From assembly GCA_020059485.1 (NCBI GenBank), contig JAGVCA010000031.1:1-57104 (forward strand): a stretch of DNA of 57,104 bases. The letters are read 5' to 3'. This document shows, one piece after another, positions 50,850 through 57,104 of this stretch (the first letter of the stretch is position 1; the number at the start of each line of letters is the position of its first letter). The translations under genes were made by a program, and so were the position numbers. This DNA is from Anaerolineales bacterium. GTDB taxonomy: Bacteria; Chloroflexota; Anaerolineae; Anaerolineales; UBA11579. The notes beneath the pieces were generated by a model, which made no database searches, was not told the DNA's origin, and saw nothing but the letters and a program-made list of their open reading frames with translations.

Positions 50850-51181
50850 CACTAGCTCCCCAAAGTTTCCCCTCGTTGTCGATGCGGACGGTGTTGATGA
50901 GGAAGGCGACCAGAAAATCTTTGGATCATCGCTTCCCGATTTGGTAACCTTAATATATCATAAATTTTGACCGCAATACAAGGTTTGTTGTGCGGGCTGA
51001 CCCGGCGCTGTAACCAGAGAGAATGGAAGAAAAAAAGGATTGCTGGTTCCCGCCCGCCTAGTTTCAGGCTGTATTGGTGATAAGATACACAAGGACAACT
51101 CCCTCCGGAATCTTGGAGAGCCGTCCGTATGCTGAATCAAACCTGGATCAAGCCGCAAGTGCTCACTATTGGCAGCAGAAA
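50850..51181. other. Intergenic region, possible leader or small RNA
   Basis: From about 50985 to 50950 on the minus strand an AT-rich stretch with a TATATT-like -10 box is present, so a transcript of about 120 nt could run to the terminator at 50822. A GGTCGCC stretch could pair with GGCGAAACC at the foot of the terminator, an alternative fold. No known riboswitch was matched. On the plus strand, 51060-51181 holds the upstream region of the acetyltransferase gene. Confidence 0.35.
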
Positions 51182-51694
51182 ATGATCGAGATCAAACAAC
51201 TAGCACCGGACGAAGCAGACTGGCAGTCACTGGTCGATTGCCTTCGGGTTGGCGGTGATGCTCACTGGGTGCTGGATGAGTACGGACAACCCAAAACCGA
51301 TGACCTGGTCTTCCTGGCCGGGCTGGTCGATGGCCAGGTGGTAGGTCAACTGGTCCTGCGCCGCCAACCGATCATGATCCCGGCAACCGAATGGGCTGCC
51401 GAGCGGGACCGCCTCTTGCGGGACCCGGATGGCGAACCCTTGTACGAGACCCTCGTCCAGACTTTCCGGGTGGTGGAAGCCCACCGCCGCCAGGGCGTTG
51501 GCCGGGCGATGCAGCTGCGGGCACTCGATCTGACCAAAGCGCTGGGCTGCATCCAGATGCGCTCCTGGTCATCCCTCGACAAGCCGGCCAACTACCACCT
51601 TAAGCTGTCGCTCGGCTTTGGCTTCCATCCCGAGGTCCAGGAAACGCCCAGCAGCCTGAAAGTCAGCGGCGGGTACTTCGTCAAACGGGTATAA
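51182..51694 (+). CDS. GNAT-family N-acetyltransferase
   Basis: A 170-residue GNAT enzyme. The acetyl-CoA loop is VVEAHRRQGVGRAMQ near 100, after the strand LVFLAGLVDGQVVGQLVLRRQ. The C-terminal KPANYHLKLSLGFGFHP is the usual beta-bulge region. The acyl acceptor is unknown. ATG 51182 is taken as the start; the frame is open back to 51074, but no ribosome site supports that. An 18-codon frame at 51129 ends by overlapping this start as ATGA; its reality is doubtful. Confidence 0.82.
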   Translation: MIEIKQLAPDEADWQSLVDCLRVGGDAHWVLDEYGQPKTDDLVFLAGLVDGQVVGQLVLRRQPIMIPATEWAAERDRLLRDPDGEPLYETLVQTFRVVEAHRRQGVGRAMQLRALDLTKALGCIQMRSWSSLDKPANYHLKLSLGFGFHPEVQETPSSLKVSGGYFVKRV

Positions 51695-51756
51695 TTCTTT
51701 CAATGGAACAGTCCCAGACAGGACATTTGGCTGGTTTTCGTTGGGACATCCGACAC

Positions 51757-51785
51757 TTGATAGCCTGCCAACCAAAATCCATAAT
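51757..51785 (+). promoter_or_regulatory. Promoter of the formate-THF ligase gene
   Basis: TTGATA (51757-51762), 17 bp, CATAAT (51780-51785). The leader is about 70 nt. No THF-type riboswitch was found in it. Confidence 0.65.
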
Positions 51786-51861
51786 GGTACAGGCCGGATT
51801 GTATGCATGATGGTCTTATCTTGTGTTGCATCACTTCGCATCTCTAGGAGGTTAGATTCGT

Positions 51862-53784
51862 ATGGCTACGTTTGACAAGAAACCCGTAAAACCACTCCCC
51901 CTCAAGCCCCTGAAACCCGTCCCGAGCGATATTGACATTGCTCAGGCTGCCGCCAAGGGGATGAAAAAGATCACCACGCTGATGGAAGAAGTCGGCCTGC
52001 TCCCTGAAGAGGTCGAGCTGCATGGTGATTACAAGGCCAAGATCAAGCTGGAAACCCTGAAGCGCCTGAAAGATGTCCCGGATGGCAAATATGTCGATGT
52101 GACTGCTATCACGCCGACCCCGCTGGGCGAAGGTAAGTCCACCACCATGGTCGGGCTGAGCCAGGCCCTTGGCGCTCATCTGGGGAAAAGCGTCTTCACC
52201 TGCATCCGCCAGCCCAGCCAGGGCCCGACCTTCGGCATCAAGGGCGGCGCGGCCGGCGGCGGTTACAGCCAGGTCATCCCAATGGAGGACTTCAACCTGC
52301 ACCTGACCGGCGATATCCACGCCATCACCGCCGCCAACAACCTGGTGGCTGCGGCCATCGACACCCGCCTGTTCCATGAGTCCGAGCAGAGTGACCAGGC
52401 GCTGTTCGAGCGGCTGTGCCCGCCCGACAAGCAAGGCAAGCGCGAATTCGCACCTTCGATGCTCAAACGGCTCAAGAAACTGGGCATCAACAAAATCGAC
52501 CCCAACGACCTGACCGATGAAGAGATTTCCCGCTTTGCCCGGTTGGACTTTGATGAGTCCACCATCACCTGGCGGCGGGTATTGGACACCAACGATCGCA
52601 TGCTGCGCGGTGTGACCGTTGGCACCGGCCCGGCTGAGAAAGGCTTCAACCGTGAGACTGGCTTCGACATCACTGTAGCCAGCGAGATCATGGCGATCCT
52701 GGCCCTGACTTCCAGCCTGGCAGACATGCGCGAGCGCTTTGGCCGTGTGGTGGTTGGCACCAGCAAGGCCGGCGAAGCCATCACTTGCGAAGATCTGGGT
52801 GTGGCCGGCGCGATGACCGTTCTGATGAAGGATGCCATCAAACCAACCCTGATGCAGACCCTGGAAGGGACCCCGGCCTTTGTGCACGCCGGCCCGTTCG
52901 CCAATATCGCCCACGGCAACAGCTCGATCATCGCCGACAAGATCGCATTGAAACTGGCCGATTACGTTGTGACCGAATCCGGCTTTGGCGCGGACATCGG
53001 GATGGAGAAATTCTTCAATATCAAGTGCCGCTACAGCGGCCTGATCCCGAACTGTGTAGTCCTGGTCGCAACCGTCCGCGCCCTCAAGATGCATGGCGGC
53101 GGACCCAAGGTGACCCCTGGCAGCCCGCTGGCCCCTGAATACACCGAAGAGAATCTTGATCTGCTGCGTGCCGGCTTGCCCAACCTGGAAGCCCATATCC
53201 AGAACGTGCTGCGATTCGGCATCCCGGCCGTGGTGGCGGTCAATTCCTTCAAGGATGACACCCAGGCCGAAGTTGAGCTGATCCGCGACTATGCCCTCAA
53301 AGCCGGAGCGGAGGATGCGGTTGTCTCCCGTCACTGGATGGAAGGCGGCGCCGGTGCCAAGGCCCTGGCTGAAGCGGTTGTGGCTGCCTGCGAGAAGCCG
53401 AGCAACTTCTCCTTCCTCTATGATCTGGAAACCACCACGATCAAGGACAAGATCGAGATCATCTGCAAAGAGATCTACGGCGCGGACGGCGTGACCTACT
53501 CCGAAGAGGCCGAGGCCAAGATCGCGCTGTACACCAAGCTGGGCTTTGACAAGATCCCGATGTGCATGGCCAAGACTCACCTGAGCCTGAGCCATGACCC
53601 GAGCCTGAAAGGCCGCCCGAAAGGTTTCACCGTCCCGATCCGCGATATCCGCGCTTCGGTCGGTGCCGGGTTCCTGTACCCGCTGCTGGGCACAATGAGC
53701 ACCATGCCCGGCTTGCCGACCCGCCCGGCCTACTACGATGTCGATATCGACCTCGAGACCGGACAGGTGATCGGCTTGTTCTAG
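51862..53784 (+). CDS. fhs: Formate-tetrahydrofolate ligase (640-residue form)
   Basis: The enzyme joins formate to tetrahydrofolate with ATP, feeding purine synthesis or the acetyl-CoA pathway. It has the P-loop TPLGEGKST (86-94), then [13 protein letters not shown] and [37 protein letters not shown]. Residues about 185-255 ([46 protein letters not shown]) hold an insert that the common 555-residue bacterial enzyme lacks but eukaryotic C1-THF synthases have. Start ATG 51862 follows AGGAGG. No methylene-THF or CO-dehydrogenase gene is nearby. Confidence 0.95.
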   Translation: MATFDKKPVKPLPLKPLKPVPSDIDIAQAAAKGMKKITTLMEEVGLLPEEVELHGDYKAKIKLETLKRLKDVPDGKYVDVTAITPTPLGEGKSTTMVGLSQALGAHLGKSVFTCIRQPSQGPTFGIKGGAAGGGYSQVIPMEDFNLHLTGDIHAITAANNLVAAAIDTRLFHESEQSDQALFERLCPPDKQGKREFAPSMLKRLKKLGINKIDPNDLTDEEISRFARLDFDESTITWRRVLDTNDRMLRGVTVGTGPAEKGFNRETGFDITVASEIMAILALTSSLADMRERFGRVVVGTSKAGEAITCEDLGVAGAMTVLMKDAIKPTLMQTLEGTPAFVHAGPFANIAHGNSSIIADKIALKLADYVVTESGFGADIGMEKFFNIKCRYSGLIPNCVVLVATVRALKMHGGGPKVTPGSPLAPEYTEENLDLLRAGLPNLEAHIQNVLRFGIPAVVAVNSFKDDTQAEVELIRDYALKAGAEDAVVSRHWMEGGAGAKALAEAVVAACEKPSNFSFLYDLETTTIKDKIEIICKEIYGADGVTYSEEAEAKIALYTKLGFDKIPMCMAKTHLSLSHDPSLKGRPKGFTVPIRDIRASVGAGFLYPLLGTMSTMPGLPTRPAYYDVDIDLETGQVIGLF

Positions 53785-53803
53785 GACTGAAAAGGTAGTG
53801 ACG

Positions 53804-53838
53804 AAACAGGGATGAGCGCAGGTTCATCCCTGTTTTTC
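53804..53838 (+). terminator. Terminator after fhs
   Basis: A 12-bp stem (53804-53815 with 53824-53835) followed by a T-run. Confidence 0.9.
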
Positions 53839-53857
53839 ACTCCCACAGGAGCGGCAG

Positions 53858-54676
53858 ATGTTCGAGGATAGGTTTGCATACGACCCGCACCACGACCCGG
53901 ACCTCCGGTCAGCGGGTGAGCGCGTCACTGGCAGCGCCCGGGTGCGTGAATTTACCTTCCGCACCTCTGTCGGAGTCCGTCGGGCAGCCTATCTCGTGCG
54001 CCCAGAGCAGGAATCCGGCAAACCGCATCCGGCGGTCTTGTTCGTCCACTGGTATGAACCTGAATCGCACGACAGCAACCGCACACAGTTCCTCTCGGAA
54101 GCGGTCGAGCTGGCCGGGCATGGCGTGGTCTCGCTGTTGGTGGAAGCCATGTGGTCCGACCGGGAATGGTTCCTCAAACGCACGCAAGCGGATGACCTGC
54201 CTAACGCGGTGGAGCAAGTGATCGAGCTGCGCCAAGCGATCGACCTGCTGTTAGCCGAGCCGGGGGTCAGCCCGGAGTGGCTGTTCTATGTCGGGCACGA
54301 TTTCGGCGGGATGTACGGCGTCCTGATGGGCGCGGTCGATCCCCGGCCGTGCGGGTATGTCATCATGGCGGCCACCCCGCGCTTTCCGGACTGGTTCCTG
54401 TATTATCCCCGGCTGGCAGATGAAGAAGCCCAGACTTTCCGGGAAACATTTGCCCCCTTCGACCCGTTCACCCATGTCGCCAGCCTGTCGCCGGCCCCGT
54501 TGCTGTTCCAGTTTGCAGACAACGACCCCCATGTGCCGCTCGAGCGCGCCCGTGAGTTCTTTGAGGCTGCCGCTGAGCCAAAAGAGGTCGGCTGGTACCA
54601 GGCCGGACATGGTCTGAACGATCAGGCCCGGCGTGACCGGTTGGCCTGGCTGCTGAAACAAATGAACATCAAATGA
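53858..54676 (+). CDS. Alpha/beta hydrolase (dienelactone-hydrolase-like) with Asp nucleophile position
   Basis: A 272-residue soluble alpha/beta hydrolase. The oxyanion strand AVLFVHWYEPES and the nucleophile elbow YVGHDFGGMYG are clear. At the elbow the family's Ser is replaced by Asp148. Acid candidates are Asp221/Asp223 in ADNDPHVP, and His251 in AGHGLND is the catalytic His. Asp at the elbow is known in haloalkane dehalogenases and epoxide hydrolases, but the overall layout is closer to dienelactone hydrolase. Substrate unknown. It is followed 13 bp later by an SDR gene. Confidence 0.85.
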   Translation: MFEDRFAYDPHHDPDLRSAGERVTGSARVREFTFRTSVGVRRAAYLVRPEQESGKPHPAVLFVHWYEPESHDSNRTQFLSEAVELAGHGVVSLLVEAMWSDREWFLKRTQADDLPNAVEQVIELRQAIDLLLAEPGVSPEWLFYVGHDFGGMYGVLMGAVDPRPCGYVIMAATPRFPDWFLYYPRLADEEAQTFRETFAPFDPFTHVASLSPAPLLFQFADNDPHVPLERAREFFEAAAEPKEVGWYQAGHGLNDQARRDRLAWLLKQMNIK

Positions 54677-54689
54677 TCAGGAGAGGATT

Positions 54690-55703
54690 ATGCGGAAAAA
54701 AGTGATCTTGATCACCGGCGCATCCGGCGAGATCGGCCATGCGCTGGTGGACAACCTGGCAGAGGGCGGGGACTGCGAACTGGTGACCCTCGACTTGCAG
54801 GAACTGCCGGACGCCGCCGCCCGCAAGGTCAAGCGCCATATCAAGGGCAGCATCACGGACAAAATGACCCTGGACGCGATTGCCAGCGAGTACGAGATCG
54901 ATGTCATCTATCACCTGGCGGCGTTGCTCTCCACCCGGGCCGAGGTGATCCCCGGCACGGCCCACCGGGTGAATGTGGAAGGCACGCTGCTGCTGTTGGA
55001 GATGGCCGCCGAGCAGTCCCAGTTCCGGGGCAAGCCGGTCCAGTTCATCTTCCCCAGTTCGATTGCCGCTTACGGTATGCCCGACCTGGAGACCAAGGCG
55101 GCCTACCCGCGCGTCCGGGAATGGGAGTGGAACTATCCCACCACTATGTACGGTGCTAACAAACTGTACTGCGAGCGGCTAGGGATCTATTTCTCCGACC
55201 ACTACAAACAGCTCTCAGAGGAACGCCCGACCACCCTGGATTTCCGGTGTCTGCGCTACCCTGGTCTGATTAGCGCCTTCACCGTCCCCAGCGGCGGGAC
55301 CAGCGACTACGGCCCGGAGATGCTGCACGCTGCTGCCAAGGGCGTACCGTATCACTGCTTCGTCCGGCCGGATACCTCCATCAACTTCATGGCCATGCCG
55401 GATGCCGTCAAGGCCGCCCTCTCGCTGGCCGCTGCCCCGGCAAAGAGCCTGACCCAACGGGTGTATAACATCACTGCTTTCGGCCTGTCTGCAGAGCAGT
55501 TCCGTGACCAGGTGGTCAAAGCCTTCCCCGGCGCCGAGATCGGATATCAGATCCACGAGAAACGCCAGGGGATCGTCGATACCTGGCCGATGGACACCGA
55601 CGACAAGCACGCCCGCCGTGATTGGGGCTGGCAGCCGGACTACGGCATGGAACGCTGTTTTGAGGAATACCTGGTACCGAATATCCGCAAGCGGTATGAG
55701 TGA
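54690..55703 (+). CDS. SDR-type L-threonine dehydrogenase-like protein
   Basis: A 337-residue extended SDR. The NAD motif is TGASGEIG (9-16), and the catalytic YxxxK is Tyr154/Lys158 in PTTMYGANKLYCERLGIYF. LRYPGLISAFTVPSGGTSDYGPEMLHAA and CFVRPDTSINFMAMPDAVKA are typical of the short-chain L-threonine 3-dehydrogenases that oxidise Thr to 2-amino-3-ketobutyrate. A GalE-type epimerase is the alternative. No kbl (2-amino-3-ketobutyrate CoA ligase) gene is next to it. ATG 54690 follows AGGAGAGG. Confidence 0.82.
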   Translation: MRKKVILITGASGEIGHALVDNLAEGGDCELVTLDLQELPDAAARKVKRHIKGSITDKMTLDAIASEYEIDVIYHLAALLSTRAEVIPGTAHRVNVEGTLLLLEMAAEQSQFRGKPVQFIFPSSIAAYGMPDLETKAAYPRVREWEWNYPTTMYGANKLYCERLGIYFSDHYKQLSEERPTTLDFRCLRYPGLISAFTVPSGGTSDYGPEMLHAAAKGVPYHCFVRPDTSINFMAMPDAVKAALSLAAAPAKSLTQRVYNITAFGLSAEQFRDQVVKAFPGAEIGYQIHEKRQGIVDTWPMDTDDKHARRDWGWQPDYGMERCFEEYLVPNIRKRYE

Positions 55704-55747
55704 TCGGTGATTCGGGAGTGGGGATAGGGAGTAGGGACAATCGATGT

Positions 55748-56755
55748 TTGAAATATTGTGCGGCGTGGGGGCTGGCATTGCTCTTGCTTCTGGCTGGATG
55801 TACGGGCACTTCAGACGGTTCAGCGGTCACCACCCCGACCAAGCTGGCGGATGCCAGCCTGGTCGGCCTTGACGTTGACAATTATCCCGTCGTGGATGGT
55901 TCCACCTCCGCCCTGCCTTTGCAGCAAACGGTCGCCTGCCATGTGCTGGGATTGGTGTGCGGCTGGCAGTCTGGCTTCCTGTTCAACGAGACCCGCAGTA
56001 TTTTGCCGGATTTTGAGAACCCTGGGCCTCAGGCGGAGGTCGAGTTCCTGTTCAATCTCACCCATGCCGGCACCCATGATGCCTACATGAACCTGATCCG
56101 GGGGGACGCCGAGCTGATCCTGGTCGCCCGCCAGCCTTCACAGGATGAACTGCTTTCTGCCCGTCTCCGCGGGGTGGGACTGGATGTCCGTCCGGTTGCG
56201 CTGGATGCTTTCGTGTTCCTGGTCAATGTGGAAAACCAGATCGAGACCCTGACGATCGACCAGATCAGGCAGATCTATACCGGCAAGCTCACGTCCTGGG
56301 ACCAGCTTGGGGTGGATCTGTCGGTGGATGGCGTTTCAGCGATCAGAACCTATCGGCGCGACCGCAACTCTGGCAGCCAGGAGTTGATGGAATCCCTGGT
56401 GATGGGGGATGAAAACATGATCGATTCGCCTGACCTGCTGTTGTACACGATGGTCGGGCCGTTCAATGCCATCGGCGGGGATGTGCTCGGGATCGGCTAT
56501 TCGGTCTACTATTTTGCTGTGTACATGCTGCCGACCGAGACTGTCCGCATGCTGCCGATCGAGGGCGTTTTCCCGGATAGCGGGAGGATCGCAGATGGAT
56601 CCTACCCGTTTGCCACTGAGGTCTATGTAGTCGTGCGTCAGGATGCCCCGTCGGACAGTCCGGGCATCCGGTTGCGCAATTGGCTGCTCACGCCCGCAGG
56701 CCAAGAAGTGGTAGCCCAAAGCGGTTATGTGTCGATCATAGCGCCGGAGGAGTGA
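55748..56755 (+). CDS. PstS-like substrate-binding lipoprotein
   Basis: An exported lipoprotein with signal helix and lipobox LLAGC; the start is uncertain. TTG 55748 gives a compact signal peptide (Cys18), while GTG 55700 overlaps the stop of the SDR gene and adds 16 residues. The mature protein matches the phosphate-binding fold: VDGSTSALPLQQTVA, then DAFVFLVNVENQIETLTIDQIRQIYTGKLTSWDQLG and YRRDRNSGSQELMESLV. The ligand may be phosphate or a similar oxyanion. No pstCAB genes follow in this window. Confidence 0.85.
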   Translation: MKYCAAWGLALLLLLAGCTGTSDGSAVTTPTKLADASLVGLDVDNYPVVDGSTSALPLQQTVACHVLGLVCGWQSGFLFNETRSILPDFENPGPQAEVEFLFNLTHAGTHDAYMNLIRGDAELILVARQPSQDELLSARLRGVGLDVRPVALDAFVFLVNVENQIETLTIDQIRQIYTGKLTSWDQLGVDLSVDGVSAIRTYRRDRNSGSQELMESLVMGDENMIDSPDLLLYTMVGPFNAIGGDVLGIGYSVYYFAVYMLPTETVRMLPIEGVFPDSGRIADGSYPFATEVYVVVRQDAPSDSPGIRLRNWLLTPAGQEVVAQSGYVSIIAPEE

Positions 56756-56838
56756 TTTCGGCTGTTCCGTAGGCGAAACGTAGGGTAATCGGGCAGCAAT
56801 TGGAGAACAAGCGTCAAGCAAATCTGGATGGAGAGAAG

Positions 56839-56913
56839 TATTATAGAGACACTTAGGGTAAACTCTTCTTCTCCTCCTCCTTGGCAAGAGCCGGGCACAG
56901 ACGCCCGGCTCTT
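56839..56913 (+). ncRNA. Candidate small RNA with CU-rich stretch
   Basis: A TATTAT box (56839-56844), then a CU-rich run around 56863-56881 containing CTCCTCCTCC, then an 11-bp terminator hairpin AAGAGCCGGGC/GCCCGGCTCTT ending in TTTT (56910-56913). The CU-rich part is complementary to Shine-Dalgarno sequences. No coding frame is visible. It could be only the leader or tail of a neighbouring gene. Confidence 0.35.
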
Positions 56914-57038
56914 GGCTTTTAACCGGGTGAACCATCATCCCCGGACCTTCTCTCAAGGATTGGGAGAAGGGTGCCTCGCAAACTGGCTCGCTGGATACCC
57001 CGGTCTTTGTAGGTATCTTTACAAGTAAACTAATTTAT

Positions 57039-57066
57039 TTGCTTTTGTGCGATTATATCGTATGAT
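57039..57066 (+). promoter_or_regulatory. Possible promoter at the window edge
   Basis: TTGCTT (57039-57044), 16 bp, TATGAT (57061-57066), followed by a 7-bp inverted repeat GATCTTC-TTT-GAAGATC. The downstream gene is outside the window. The rest of 56914-57038 holds nothing that I can identify. Confidence 0.4.
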
Positions 57067-57104
57067 CTTCTTTGAAGATCTGCCGGAAATAACTATCATC
57101 AGGC

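Noticed and set aside
50850-50947. A peptide-like frame (minus) running into the secreted protein's upstream region
   Set aside because: No start codon, and the frame crosses a strong terminator; the region is better read as RNA.
51695-51861. Tetrahydrofolate or ZTP riboswitch before fhs
   Set aside because: The conserved motifs of neither class are present; a plain promoter explains the region.
51844-53595. 583-codon minus-strand frame opposite fhs
   Set aside because: Shadow of a highly conserved enzyme gene; no ribosome site.
1-57104. CRISPR array, prophage, transposase or integron
   Set aside because: No repeat-spacer pattern and no transposase, integrase or phage structural gene was seen on either strand.

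Overview
The window is about 57 kb of GC-rich bacterial chromosome with densely packed, mostly vertically inherited genes. I see no prophage, insertion sequence, CRISPR array or rRNA operon. The mix of genes points to a member of Chloroflexota, probably Anaerolineae-like: a rpmG/tRNA-Trp/secE/nusG/rplKAJL block, a duplicated nuoM, Fo genes without F1 genes, a fused glycyl-tRNA synthetase, a Gram-positive type LexA box, many lipoproteins and no outer-membrane genes. This placement rests on remembered family resemblance, not on a search.

Layout. 1-4126: the end of tuf, rpmG, tRNA-Trp, secE, nusG, rplK, rplA, rplJ and rplL. It has a repeated structured leader before both rplK and rplA that resembles the L1 site of 23S rRNA, and an L10-type leader with an attenuator before rplJ. 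4170-6329: an OmpR-type two-component pair. 6312-7940 (minus): a LexA-controlled unit with a four-helix membrane protein and a membrane-anchored lytic transglycosylase. 8099-10657 (minus): a phosphatase/HD-hydrolase pair and an MscS channel. 10812-22983: a LysM surface protein, fused glyQS, several small membrane proteins, an alkaline-phosphatase-superfamily operon, a sugar-type solute-binding lipoprotein, RNase H and a GAF/PAS adenylate cyclase.

23353-35190 is the bioenergetic core. Complex I subunits A, H, J, K, L, M, M and N come first. A new promoter then drives atpZ, atpB, atpE and a short b-delta fusion of the ATP synthase. Only membrane-sector subunits are present. The peripheral arm of complex I (B, C, D, E, F, G, I) and the F1 subunits (alpha, gamma, beta, epsilon) must be encoded elsewhere or be missing.

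35277-41849: a MurE-like ligase, a UMF1-type transporter, a PlsC-like acyltransferase, then rpsO-pnp on the minus strand. 42500-49095 (minus): a tightly overlapping run for surface glycan assembly (PglC-like phosphoglycosyl transferase, GT4 glycosyltransferase, methyltransferase, NeuD/PglD-like acyltransferase) followed by MazG-like, phosphotransferase, LOG-like and HEAT-like genes. 49203-50034 (minus): lexA with its own operator. 50143-56755: a secreted protein, an acetyltransferase, a 640-residue formate-THF ligase, an alpha/beta hydrolase with Asp at the nucleophile position, an L-threonine-dehydrogenase-like SDR and a PstS-like lipoprotein.

The most interesting points are the LexA-controlled membrane protein/lytic transglycosylase unit, the doubled L1-mimic leader, the membrane-sector-only respiratory cluster with two nuoM genes, and the b-delta fusion that keeps only the C-terminal part of delta.
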